From: Euryarchaeota archaeon UBA182
Lineage (GTDB): Archaea > Thermoplasmatota > Poseidoniia > Poseidoniales > Thalassarchaeaceae
Direction: 5' to 3'
Assembly (NCBI GenBank): GCA_002495675.1
Contig: DAGH01000023.1
Location: 1 to 64,000 of the forward strand
Length of the DNA stretch: 64,000 nucleotides
In this document: piece by piece, positions 45,839 through 54,837 of the stretch
Position numbering within the stretch: the stretch's first letter is position 1
How the letters are laid out: each line of letters opens with the position of its first letter
Program-made: the position numbers and the translations under genes
Notes under the pieces: model-generated
What the model saw: only the letters and a program-made list of their open reading frames with translations
Database searches by the model: none
What the model was told of the DNA's origin: nothing

Positions 45839-46677
45839 CATCAACCCCCAGTGTTGCTTACGGTGGTGTGAGCATACTTCATGCGGCAGGATGTGGATGG
45901 GGTTGTTCCACTCCTATTGACCTGTCTTGTAGGGCCATGATAAATAGAGACAAAGCAGGAAACAACGCGGATGATAGCGGCCTCCTCAGTCAGCTCTCAT
46001 CGTCAATTCTATCCTTAACGGGGCATGAAATTGATAGTGAAATCACCATATCAGTGGAGAGCGAGATACCTGCATCCATGGGGCTAAAATCATCCTCAGC
46101 TGTAGCGATAAGTGCGATCAAGAGCGTAATTCAGGAATTAGAAATTGACCTAGATCCAAGACAGATCGTCGAAGTTGCAGCTGAAATGCAAATGAGGAGT
46201 GGGTGCTCCATGACAGGCGCATATGACGACAATTGGGCTGCGATGGGCATGAATTCTGCAATTATCAGATTAGAATCAGAACCACCCTCAGAGCCATTTG
46301 CTCACACTGTAATCAATAATATGTATTGTACGATCATACACAGGGGGAGGAGAAGATCGACTCCCAAGTTGTCCGATTTTGAAAAAATGAGGTCGAAATT
46401 TAAAATCGCTAAAGAATCGTTGATGTCTGGTGATGTGATAGGCGCATTCAAAGAAAATGGACTTGCCGTGGCGGAAGCCACTCGAGATTTCCAAGGCCTG
46501 AAGATATTGAAAACTCTTGATTCAATGGGCCTCGCCTCGTCAATCACCGGATCTGGACCAAGTATTGCCATTCTTTATGGGGAAGATCAGATTGACTTGG
46601 TTTCCGACTTTTCCAGATCATTTGAACGAATTATAACTACAAAGGTCCTTCAACGCCCCCACATGGAGGGGAAATAA
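45835..46677 (+). CDS. aroK: Shikimate kinase, archaeal GHMP type
   Basis: A 280-residue GHMP-superfamily kinase that phosphorylates shikimate using ATP. It is not related to bacterial AroK. The ATP loop is EIPASMGLKSSSAVAIS, with HAAGCGWGCSTPIDL before it and the third motif SITGSGPSIAILYG near the end. Archaeal shikimate kinase is supported by its place between 3-dehydroquinate synthase II and chorismate synthase. The start overlaps the aroB' stop, and the stop shares bases with the aroC ATG (TAATG). Confidence 0.92.
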   Translation: MTSTPSVAYGGVSILHAAGCGWGCSTPIDLSCRAMINRDKAGNNADDSGLLSQLSSSILSLTGHEIDSEITISVESEIPASMGLKSSSAVAISAIKSVIQELEIDLDPRQIVEVAAEMQMRSGCSMTGAYDDNWAAMGMNSAIIRLESEPPSEPFAHTVINNMYCTIIHRGRRRSTPKLSDFEKMRSKFKIAKESLMSGDVIGAFKENGLAVAEATRDFQGLKILKTLDSMGLASSITGSGPSIAILYGEDQIDLVSDFSRSFERIITTKVLQRPHMEGK

Positions 46678-47768
46678 TGGGCATGGCGTTCGGGAACAAG
46701 ATTCGCATCACCCTCTTCGGCGAAAGTCATGGGCAGTGCGTGGGCGCTCTTCTCGAAGGCATCCCCCCTGGAACCCCTATCGATTACGATTCACTAATTG
46801 AAGAGATAGAAAAGCGAAAACCAGGTAGAAAGGGGATGAGTAGGCGGTTAGAATCGGATGATTGTGAGATTATGTCTGGCGTCCATGAGGGGGTAGCCAC
46901 TGGTTGGCCCATCCTACTCATTGCCAGGAATGACGATGCAAGATCCAAAGATTACGGTTTTCTACCAGATCACCCAAGACCCGGGCATGCAGACATGGTA
47001 GAGATTGAGAGGTCTGGGGGATCCACAGATTTGCGAGGCGGCGGCTCGCAATCTGCTAGATTGACTCTTGGATTGGTTGCAGCTGCAAGTCAAGTAAGAC
47101 AACTTATTTCAGCTCAGAACGTGATTATCAAAGCTGGGCTTTACTCTGTGGGGGGCAAATTCGCAGATTCTCTGGTAAATATGAATTGGGATTCTCTAGT
47201 TCAAAGCGATGACATGCTTAGGTTGAATTGCTACGACTCTGTGATGACACCAGTTTTCTCTGAGGAGATAGAACTAAGCAGAAAGTCAGGGGATTCAATT
47301 GGGTCTACAGTGGAATGTGTGATCGAGGGTCTCCCCATGGGCGTAGGAGAGCCATGGTTTGATGGTCTCGAACCTGCATTAGCGCGGGTCATGATGGCAA
47401 TTCCAGGCGCAAGAGCAGTGGAGTTCAGCAAAGGCTTCCAGTCATCATCAATGAAGGGGTCAGAACATAATGATGCTTGGACAATACGCGCAGGGCAGAT
47501 TTCCCCTTCTTCTGACTCCGGTAACCTTCCTGATGGTGCCTTGGGAGGAAGATCAACTGGCGCCCCCCTCCACATGGTAGTCCATTTCAAACCCCCTAGC
47601 AGCATCTCAAAAACACAGACGACGCTTCATCTTCCCAGCGGAGCAAAAACCCCCCTGAAAATCAAAGGACGGCACGACCCGGTAATAGGGCCAAGGGCAG
47701 TCCCCGTCGTAGAAGCATCAGCGATTTTGGTGATCGCCGATCTAATTGAGATGGCCAAAGAAGAATAG
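46677..47768 (+). CDS. aroC: Chorismate synthase
   Basis: This enzyme converts EPSP to chorismate using reduced FMN. All three family signatures are visible in the 363-residue protein: GESHGQCVGALLEGIPPG near the start with the catalytic His, RPGHADMVEIERSGGSTDLRGGG-type block with its conserved Arg and Gly residues, and the later RHDPVIGPRAVPVVEA. It ends the aro cluster. Genes for AroD, AroE and EPSP synthase are not in this window. Confidence 0.96.
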   Translation: MGMAFGNKIRITLFGESHGQCVGALLEGIPPGTPIDYDSLIEEIEKRKPGRKGMSRRLESDDCEIMSGVHEGVATGWPILLIARNDDARSKDYGFLPDHPRPGHADMVEIERSGGSTDLRGGGSQSARLTLGLVAAASQVRQLISAQNVIIKAGLYSVGGKFADSLVNMNWDSLVQSDDMLRLNCYDSVMTPVFSEEIELSRKSGDSIGSTVECVIEGLPMGVGEPWFDGLEPALARVMMAIPGARAVEFSKGFQSSSMKGSEHNDAWTIRAGQISPSSDSGNLPDGALGGRSTGAPLHMVVHFKPPSSISKTQTTLHLPSGAKTPLKIKGRHDPVIGPRAVPVVEASAILVIADLIEMAKEE

Positions 47769-47833
47769 AATCCTACTGCTTATTGGCACGTACGAAACAG
47801 TCGAAGAAATCCTCCTCTGGACTGTAAGGAATC

Positions 47834-48760
47834 CTAATCGGCACGACCCTCTTGGAATTTTTGTATTCTAGCAGGCAGGTTCACACTGAAAGATATAGCT
47901 ATGAGGCCAAACACCATAGCAGTACCCAGCGCAACCCCGTAAACACTTGTTAATTCGACGCTCTCACTGAGTCTATTTGATGAGACTTGATCGAAGATTC
48001 CAATTATCGCGGGGATTATTACATTGATCAAAAGCGTGATCAATGCTACGAAACCTGCGATCAACGGCGTGGTCCCGAGAGATCTGTTGTATTTCTGGAT
48101 AATTCTTTCTTGCCCCATCACATACACTTCACGAGTCCTGATTGAAGTGTCAAGCATAGAGAAGCGGATAACGCCCGACGAGAGCTCAATGTACATCACT
48201 AGGAAAAGAGCATAGAAAATCAACAACAATTTCTGTATGAATTCACTATCAACGTCCAAAGCCGCCATTGCAAATTCGACTTTGCTGCCAGCGAATCTTA
48301 TGGTTATCAAAATCATGGCTACCTGGGACAACAATATCATTCGTTGATCCCTCTGGATTACCCCATAGGCTCCAATTACAACCCCCCCAATCAACAGGAG
48401 ATAGTGAATGAGTCCACTGAAGAAAGGCACGCCAACAAGATTGGAGAGCCAGAACCACACCGTCCCCGATGAAGGTGTTATGACGAAAGTAACCAAACCT
48501 AGGAGAATCAACGTTGTCACTGAAGCCATCTGGAGCCTAACAACGGTCTTATTGGGACTCAAGAATCTGACTGAGGGAACAAGAGGGCCACCGAAAAATG
48601 ACTCCACCCAAGTTGGTATCTTAGTTTCTGGGATGGCATCTCTTGGTATGGATGTAGATTGTGTGACTCGACCAGCTGCTTTTTTTCTGCTGGGGGCAGA
48701 CGACCTAACGCTTTTTCCATCGTATAGATGCGAGGTATCCGATCTAGATCCTTCTGACAT
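47834..48760 (-). CDS. Multi-span membrane protein at the end of the MoxR/DUF58 operon
   Basis: The 308-residue product has a cytosolic basic/Ser-rich N-terminus of about 70 residues and then roughly seven hydrophobic segments (from about 78 to 295), with short loops such as QRDQRM between helices. I do not recognise the family. It begins nine bases after the DUF58 gene and is surely in the same operon. The conserved company of MoxR and DUF58 suggests a part in a membrane-complex assembly system. Confidence 0.68.
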   Translation of the reverse strand: MSEGSRSDTSHLYDGKSVRSSAPSRKKAAGRVTQSTSIPRDAIPETKIPTWVESFFGGPLVPSVRFLSPNKTVVRLQMASVTTLILLGLVTFVITPSSGTVWFWLSNLVGVPFFSGLIHYLLLIGGVVIGAYGVIQRDQRMILLSQVAMILITIRFAGSKVEFAMAALDVDSEFIQKLLLIFYALFLVMYIELSSGVIRFSMLDTSIRTREVYVMGQERIIQKYNRSLGTTPLIAGFVALITLLINVIIPAIIGIFDQVSSNRLSESVELTSVYGVALGTAMVFGLIAISFSVNLPARIQKFQEGRAD

Positions 48761-48769
48761 CTTTCCACC

Positions 48770-50065
48770 TCAGTATCCTCTAGCACCTGCCAGAGCTGTG
48801 ACTAGTAGCATCTCTGGCTCCCAATCCATGATATTCGCCCCCAATCCCCTGATCTCTGTCATCAAAATATCCCTTTCTGTCTTAAGCAGCTCATATCCGA
48901 CCGGGTCGAGCCTCCTCGCGTCAAACTCAAAATCTATACTGCTGGGGGAGAGTATTGTTACCATGAAATTCCTAGCACGGAGATCTCTCACTGCGTCGAT
49001 TATGGTCGGGTCGTCCTCCAGTGGACTCAAGATAATGATCGGACTGCCTCTATTTATGTGCGGCATCAACCTATTAGTCACTACCCTCAGAGGCGTGTTA
49101 CCCTTTGCAACTGCCCCGGCCAATTTAGTCAGTATCACGTAGAGCTGCTTTTTTCCAGTGTCCCTGTCCACCGAGACAATCTCGTCACCATAGGTCACGA
49201 GACCAACTGAGTCACGCCTAGCGAGGAAATGCTGGGCCAAACTCGCTGCCGCTCTCGTACTGTACACGAGTGAGTTTCGACTAACAGGGCCTGTTTCACT
49301 TATTGAGCGACTGTCAACAATCAGTATAATGTCACTGACAGCATCTCTCTCGTATTCATTCACCATCATCTTGCCACCACTCCTCGCAGTCGCGTTCCAG
49401 TTTACTTTCTTCATGGGGTCCCCTGGTATGTATTCCCTAAGATTGTAGAAATTGGATCCTTCCCCGGGATTCCTTATGTTAACAGCACCAGTGAAAATCT
49501 TTGGGACCTTGCTTTTTATCATAGCATCTTTGATGTCTTCCATCTTTGGGAAGACAAGGAAATCATCGTACAGCTGTATCTCACGCTCATTATGAAAAAG
49601 GCCGAAAGTATCCTGTATCCTAACACATACTGGGCCAATGGTGTAGAATCCCCTTAGGGGGGCTTCAACGGTGTAGGATATCTCTGTCTCTCTTCTCCCT
49701 CCAAGTTCCATCAACACGTAGTTTGCCCCTTTTTTTATACGCATGACTTCGGGGACTCTGTCTCTGACTTCGATGATCTTCGCCATGGGAGTCCTATTTT
49801 GTATTCTAAGCACGACGTCAATTTCTCCGTCCTCGAAGACCCTTGAAGAGGACACTTTCCTAAGGGCCGAGATTCCTCCTAGTTGTATTCCCTCGTCTGA
49901 TTCGTTATCCTCCAGCCTTCTACCAGATGATGCAACATCTGCGTGAGTAGTTCTGAATGCAGCATAGGTCAGGAATGATAGCAGAACAACTGCGACGGTG
50001 ACAAGTTGTTGATTCCGCAGAACAAGCCCAAGCAGGTAGAGCCCAATAGCCAGGGATGCAAACAT
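48770..50065 (-). CDS. DUF58 domain protein (von Willebrand-like)
   Basis: A 431-residue protein with two N-terminal membrane helices (about 1-40), a beta domain (70-170) and the DUF58 domain. The signature is seen as GSNFYNLREYIPGDPMKKVNWNATARSG (written here only to show Arg, Tyr, Pro-Gly-Asp, Asn-Trp and Ala-Arg, near 213-240). The following region has a VWA-like metal site, IILIVDSRS. DUF58 proteins regularly pair with MoxR ATPases, as here, where MoxR lies immediately upstream. Confidence 0.88.
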   Translation of the reverse strand: MFASLAIGLYLLGLVLRNQQLVTVAVVLLSFLTYAAFRTTHADVASSGRRLEDNESDEGIQLGGISALRKVSSSRVFEDGEIDVVLRIQNRTPMAKIIEVRDRVPEVMRIKKGANYVLMELGGRRETEISYTVEAPLRGFYTIGPVCVRIQDTFGLFHNEREIQLYDDFLVFPKMEDIKDAMIKSKVPKIFTGAVNIRNPGEGSNFYNLREYIPGDPMKKVNWNATARSGGKMMVNEYERDAVSDIILIVDSRSISETGPVSRNSLVYSTRAAASLAQHFLARRDSVGLVTYGDEIVSVDRDTGKKQLYVILTKLAGAVAKGNTPLRVVTNRLMPHINRGSPIIILSPLEDDPTIIDAVRDLRARNFMVTILSPSSIDFEFDARRLDPVGYELLKTERDILMTEIRGLGANIMDWEPEMLLVTALAGARGY

Positions 50066-50121
50066 CGCTGACTTTCTGCTCCACGCCAGTGTAATCCCCC
50101 CTATTTTAGTCTAGTAAAATA

Positions 50122-51183
50122 TCAAACAGTTGGGACGGGAACCTGGTTCAGTATATCACGAACAACTTCTTCAGTCTCGAGCCCCTTGATCTGATGCTCC
50201 GGCTTCAAAATGAGCCTATGGGATACAGCAAGCGTCGCGACTGATTTAACATCATCAGGTGTGACGAAATCTCGGCCTCGCATTGCAGCAGCAGCACGAG
50301 AAGTCTTGAGCAATGCTTGGGATCCACGCGGTGAGGATCCGACCAAGACACGAGGATCCTCTCGTGTCCTCGACACTACCTCGACCATATACATCCTAAC
50401 TGCAGGATCAACGTACACGTCCTCTATCGCTTCTTGCATGGCAACGACTCGCGATGGGTCGGTAATAACATCAACATCGACATCGTCTTTCTTTCGTTCT
50501 ATTCGCCTTGCAAGAATCTCGTCTTCGTCCCCCCTGTCGGGATATCCAACGCTCATCTTGAACATGAATCTGTCTAACTGGGCCTCTGGTAGAGGGTACG
50601 TACCTTCTTGTTCGACCGGATTCTGTGTGGCCATTGTTAGGAAAGGCGCGGGTAGTTTGTGGGTCACAGTACCGATGGTAACCTGCTTTTCTTGCATGGC
50701 TTCCAACAAAGCGGCTTGAGTCTTTGGAGGTGCCCGGTTGATCTCGTCTGACAAGAGCAGGTTGCAAAAGATCGGTCCGGGCTTAAACGTGAACTCACCC
50801 TTCTTGGCGTCATAGATGTTAGTCCCCGTGATGTCAGCGGGCAGGAGGTCAGGAGTAAATTGGACTCTCTTGAAATCGCAGCCGAGCGCGTCAGCGAAAG
50901 TATTCGTCATCAGGGTCTTAGCTAGACCAGGATAATCCTCGAAAAGTAAGTTTCCGTTAGATAGAATGTTGATTAGAACATTGTCGATTACGTGCGACTT
51001 TCCGATAATTACCTTTTGAACCTCGCCGGAGATGGCCTTAGCAATGGCACTAACTGCCGTGAGGCGATCACTTACTTTCTCCCCTCCTCGTGCTTCTGCT
51101 GCCTTTTTGGCATAGCCCTCTTCGATTTTATCTGCATTCTTCCCTTTGTTTTTTGTACTGGCTGGCGGTGGTGTATCTGACAT
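50122..51183 (-). CDS. MoxR-family AAA+ ATPase
   Basis: About 353 residues. The P-loop appears as FEDYPGLAKT (less canonical than GxPGxAKT but normal for MoxR), Walker B as LLLSDEINRAPPKTQ, sensor 1 in MATQNPVEQEGTYPLPEAQ and the sensor 2/lid region in SSPRGSQALLKTSRA. The ATG at 51183 is chosen over a GTG three codons upstream because GGAG stands eight bases before it. MoxR proteins are chaperone-like ATPases that insert cofactors or assemble complexes with VWA/DUF58 partners. Confidence 0.93.
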   Translation of the reverse strand: MSDTPPPASTKNKGKNADKIEEGYAKKAAEARGGEKVSDRLTAVSAIAKAISGEVQKVIIGKSHVIDNVLINILSNGNLLFEDYPGLAKTLMTNTFADALGCDFKRVQFTPDLLPADITGTNIYDAKKGEFTFKPGPIFCNLLLSDEINRAPPKTQAALLEAMQEKQVTIGTVTHKLPAPFLTMATQNPVEQEGTYPLPEAQLDRFMFKMSVGYPDRGDEDEILARRIERKKDDVDVDVITDPSRVVAMQEAIEDVYVDPAVRMYMVEVVSRTREDPRVLVGSSPRGSQALLKTSRAAAAMRGRDFVTPDDVKSVATLAVSHRLILKPEHQIKGLETEEVVRDILNQVPVPTV

Positions 51184-51202
51184 ATAATTCACTCCTGTAT
51201 CT

Positions 51203-52825
51203 TCAGTTTGGCTTACCCCATTTACGTATAGCGACCATCAACTGTCGCAATTCTTGGGACTGGTAAACACGAGATTGGCTGTATGCCAACTCTACAAGTT
51301 TGGGATCATTGATCATGTCTTGCACTTCAGATGGAGGCTTAAGTGCAAGTTGATCCCTTGTCAAATCATAATGAACTCTAACTTTCGTGAACAACGCCTG
51401 CTGAACCCTCTCCCTGTATGTTGAGGGATCTAATTTTCCAGGCCTTTCTTTGAATCTAGTAAGGTCGAAGACATGTCTCCAGTTCTCTTTCTGCGGGACA
51501 ACCATCATTGAAACTAGCAACAACAATCCCACGTTCAAGACCACAAGCCACTTCAGGAAGGGGTTTGAGGTTAGTAAAACCACGGTACCCATCGTTTCTA
51601 CGAAGGGCGCCGACAACCTACCAGTGGAGTGTCTGCTTTCATCAAAGACGATTTGGTACTGAGACTTGTCATCCCTGAAGGTCGAGGATAATTCTGGATT
51701 CCTATGCTCCATCATATCAAAAATTAGGGCGGAGAAATATACAGAATTCCCATTCCATTGTCCTTCGGGGAGAACATCCAACCAACATGAATTTACTGTA
51801 TCGCAGTTGGATCTTATTCCTTGGGTCTGGGCTTGTTGGAGATCCCACAGCATGTTTGAGAAGGCTTCATCGTCAGCAACAAAAGTGATGCTCCCGGTAA
51901 CATCTACTTCAGCGACCTCAGTGGTACCGACAAAACCACCCTGACTTTCCTGTGGTTTATCAAAAGCTTTCACAGGATAATCCGCTCGAATGACCAGTGC
52001 TAGGTCTCCTGGTGCAGGATTTCTGTAATCTCCTGCATCCAGTGTCCCGGCCACATCAATGAAAGCACCTGAAGAGGCTCTGGCCAATATCTTTACACTC
52101 CTGTGATCAGGGTTGGTTTCGTCCATCTCGGTTGGTTCAAATTTCATGCCAGTCGGCGATCTAAACATAACAGGAAGTCTGCAATTCGTCATCAAGTTGT
52201 TCCTTATTTGGTCGTCTGTGCAAACTTGGCTCAAGTAGGCGGGTTGCATAAATTCGACGTCTTGATTTACTGAAGCAGCGGACCATACGTTTCTCCATGA
52301 TGGAGAATAAGGCTCACCATCATCGTTGTAGATGAGGAAATGTTGGTTCTCATCATGCAGAGGGTCATCGAAAAAAGTCACACCAAACAATGAGGCCAAC
52401 TCGTTTGCATTAGAGTTCTCAGCAGCTACAATCACCTTTCCACCAGACTCTGTAACGAAGTTGTGGATGGCCCGCGCTTCGGTTTGATCGATTGGTTTTT
52501 CGGGTCCTACTATGACCAGCATGCTCCTGTGTGGATCCCTCCAATCGTTGACAAGCATAGGCGTCGAAATGGTATTTGCAACGTCATAACCCAAGGAAAT
52601 GTCTCCGTTGCCTCTATCCAGATTTTCCATGAGCGTGGACCTCATGGTCGATAGTTGGGCGAATTTCTCTTCGTCAGTGTCTCCTCCTTCCACGTACGCA
52701 GAATAATAGGTTTCGTTTGATAGAACGAAGAACATTGGAAGAACTAACAATAGAACGGCGGTGACTGCGAGTGACCAAACCACGATTCTGTTGAACCGCT
52801 CTGCATCGCTGTCTGTTTTTGCCAT
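51203..52825 (-). CDS. DUF4350/GldG-like membrane protein
   Basis: The 540-residue protein starts at MAKTDSDAERF (an upstream in-frame start would add 17 residues) and has one membrane helix near 15-35 and a second near 420-440. Between them lies an extracytoplasmic-type alpha/beta domain (MLVIVGPEKPIDQTEARAI and GGKVIVAAENSNANELASLFG) typical of DUF4350, and after the second helix a charged cytosolic tail. DUF4350 genes commonly neighbour MoxR and DUF58. The biochemical role is unknown. Confidence 0.75.
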   Translation of the reverse strand: MAKTDSDAERFNRIVVWSLAVTAVLLLVLPMFFVLSNETYYSAYVEGGDTDEEKFAQLSTMRSTLMENLDRGNGDISLGYDVANTISTPMLVNDWRDPHRSMLVIVGPEKPIDQTEARAIHNFVTESGGKVIVAAENSNANELASLFGVTFFDDPLHDENQHFLIYNDDGEPYSPSWRNVWSAASVNQDVEFMQPAYLSQVCTDDQIRNNLMTNCRLPVMFRSPTGMKFEPTEMDETNPDHRSVKILARASSGAFIDVAGTLDAGDYRNPAPGDLALVIRADYPVKAFDKPQESQGGFVGTTEVAEVDVTGSITFVADDEAFSNMLWDLQQAQTQGIRSNCDTVNSCWLDVLPEGQWNGNSVYFSALIFDMMEHRNPELSSTFRDDKSQYQIVFDESRHSTGRLSAPFVETMGTVVLLTSNPFLKWLVVLNVGLLLLVSMMVVPQKENWRHVFDLTRFKERPGKLDPSTYRERVQQALFTKVRVHYDLTRDQLALKPPSEVQDMINDPKLVELAYSQSRVYQSQELRQLMVAIRKWGKPN

Positions 52826-52939
52826 TGTGATCGCCCACGCTGGCCCCCCAGGGAGGCCGACAAGGCTTTGCGGCATTCGTGAGATGTTATAGGTTGCTGA
52901 AAGACGATCTTGATTGCTGCGAGGAATTTTGAATAGATT

Positions 52940-53932
52940 TCACAACTTCCTTCGCATAAATGCTGCAATGAATAAAGACGCGCCTGTGCCGACCACCCCG
53001 ATGTGGGGAAGTCCCGTGGTCACGACCTCCACCGTCCCTGAGCCGTCATCGACCGGTTCCTTGCCCCCACTTTCTCCGGTGGCGGCCTGTACCTCTATTC
53101 GGGTAGAATCAGTTGATGTTTGGCTGCCATCAGAACCTTGGGAAACAATTTGAATATCCACGTCGCAGGATCTTGAGGGATGGCTCAGAGCTGCCTCAAA
53201 TACCAGGTTTGCAGAAATAGTAGCCCCCGGCGCGACCTCCTTGTTGGTTATCTCAGAGGTCTGAGTCCCGACCGTTATCAATGTGCAATCCACAGAGACA
53301 TCGGTTTCGGAAACCCTATCCGCGATGTTCCCATTATTTTGGACAAAAACTCTGAGAATCGTGTCTGCCCCCGCATTCATCGGCCCAGCAGGGTCGTCTA
53401 TACGAACCTCCAAGTTGAAAACTTCCGGTATAACCATCTGAACATCGTCCGAAGCAGTATCCCCTGGAAGGGCAATGGGGACTCCCTGTCTTGCGATAAC
53501 AGTCCCAGTCACCTCGAACAGCTCATTGGCGTTGGCAGCGTAATTCAGCACATCAACATCGCTTATGACACCATAGACAGTGGTATTTTCTCCTGCCGTC
53601 ACAGTGACGTCTCCCGGGCAGGATACCTGAGCATCAAATGGAGATGTACAATCCAATGAGACCGTTATGCTGGTGATGCCGTTGTTTTCGACCAAAATCG
53701 GAATAGAGGCGCCGCCTTTATCGGAAAGTGTGATCTCCTGTACTTCCCCGTTTTCGTCGGAAATTGAAACAGACCAGGCTCCAGGGCCGTCCTGTCCCAC
53801 CACGGAATTCGAGGCAGAGAGTGCTAGAATGGCAGCAGCAACTAGCCAGACGTAACTCTTTTTGAGGTCTCTTCCATCGCTCTTCTGGCCAATACAGAAG
53901 CCATTTTCTTTCGATACGCTGGAGGGAACCAC
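52940..53932 (-). CDS. Secreted beta-domain protein with an LPxxG-like C-terminal sorting signal
   Basis: About 330 residues with a signal peptide (KKSYVWLVAAAILALSAS), two CARDB-like beta domains rich in GENTTVYG and NAGADTILRVFVQNNGN-type segments, and an acidic/Gly linker. The end is a three-part tail: LPHIG, a hydrophobic stretch (VVGTGASLFIAAF) and MRRKL. The start is uncertain. The frame opens at 53998 and the nearest standard start is a GTG at 53932, so it overlaps the FAD-subunit gene by about 90 bases. It leads into the DUF4350/MoxR/DUF58 genes. Confidence 0.65.
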   Translation of the reverse strand: MVPSSVSKENGFCIGQKSDGRDLKKSYVWLVAAAILALSASNSVVGQDGPGAWSVSISDENGEVQEITLSDKGGASIPILVENNGITSITVSLDCTSPFDAQVSCPGDVTVTAGENTTVYGVISDVDVLNYAANANELFEVTGTVIARQGVPIALPGDTASDDVQMVIPEVFNLEVRIDDPAGPMNAGADTILRVFVQNNGNIADRVSETDVSVDCTLITVGTQTSEITNKEVAPGATISANLVFEAALSHPSRSCDVDIQIVSQGSDGSQTSTDSTRIEVQAATGESGGKEPVDDGSGTVEVVTTGLPHIGVVGTGASLFIAAFMRRKL

Positions 53933-54837
53933 GTGTTCAGTACGGGTCGCACCGCTCTCTTGAGTTCTGCCCCCAGTCGCTCTGCTTCGAGGGCCCAATT
54001 AGGACCTTTGTCGAGGGATTCGATCAATTCTTTGTGCTTTCTAGGGATGCTCTCGAATCCCGTGCTAGCCATGTTGATTGTTGATACGCTCCCATCAGCT
54101 GAAACCCCCACCGAGAAGGCAACCCCTCCTTCGGGAAAATCCCACGCCTCCCGCAGTCGAAGTTTCTGGTACGAGCCGATAAAGTCGGCGGAATTCTCCG
54201 GAAGTTGGATGTGTGTCACTATTTCGCCGGTCTCCAAGACGTTCCTCGTTATGCCATCCTCTTGAAAGAAATCTTCTAGTGGCATGCTTCGAGTGCCTCT
54301 GTGAGATGCCAGATGGATTTGGGCATCCAAGCACATCAAGGCTGGAGCAAGGTCGCCCTGATAGGTTGCGACGCATAGCTCATTCTGATTTGGAATCACC
54401 CTGCAATCAGCACCTGTGCCCTCATCGCACTTGTGGCAGTAATCAATGGATTTTCTCCAAGTTTCAGATTGGTTAAGCCAGAAACACCTGGTGTCCAAGC
54501 ACAGGTTCCCTCCAAGTGTGCCAGATCTTCGAATCATCACGCTTGCGATTGTCCCCGCTGCTTCGACAATCAACGGATGAGCGACGGATGACTCCACAAT
54601 GTCCTGTAGCCTAACCATGGCCCCAATCCTTGTCGTCGATATGCCTTCGAGTTCACTTACTCCGGACATTGAAATGACGTGAGACTTGGGATTAATTCCC
54701 CATTTGTAGTTGGGAATCAAATCCGTGCCTCCCGATATCCAATCAAAATCATGTCCGCCTTCATGCAAATCCTTGGCAATTTCAAGGGCATGATCAAGTG
54801 TTTTTGGCATATGGACTTCAAACGCAGGCGTTTTCAT
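53842..54837 (-). CDS. hcrB: FAD subunit of a molybdenum hydroxylase, 4-hydroxybenzoyl-CoA reductase beta-like
   Basis: The 331-residue protein has the FAD-binding blocks GGTDLIPNY (36-44) and GTLGGNL (106-112). Directly after the second block lies the extra loop that in 4-hydroxybenzoyl-CoA reductase holds a [4Fe-4S] cluster: cysteines at 118, 134, 145 and 155, plus 113 and 137, in the setting DTRCFWLNQSETWR and ending before GDLAPALM. Spacing from 118 to 134 equals that in the Thauera HcrB I recall. CO dehydrogenase and xanthine dehydrogenase lack this loop. Its start overlaps the large-subunit stop (ATGA). Confidence 0.85.
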   Translation of the reverse strand: MKTPAFEVHMPKTLDHALEIAKDLHEGGHDFDWISGGTDLIPNYKWGINPKSHVISMSGVSELEGISTTRIGAMVRLQDIVESSVAHPLIVEAAGTIASVMIRRSGTLGGNLCLDTRCFWLNQSETWRKSIDYCHKCDEGTGADCRVIPNQNELCVATYQGDLAPALMCLDAQIHLASHRGTRSMPLEDFFQEDGITRNVLETGEIVTHIQLPENSADFIGSYQKLRLREAWDFPEGGVAFSVGVSADGSVSTINMASTGFESIPRKHKELIESLDKGPNWALEAERLGAELKRAVRPVLNTWFPPAYRKKMASVLARRAMEETSKRVTSG

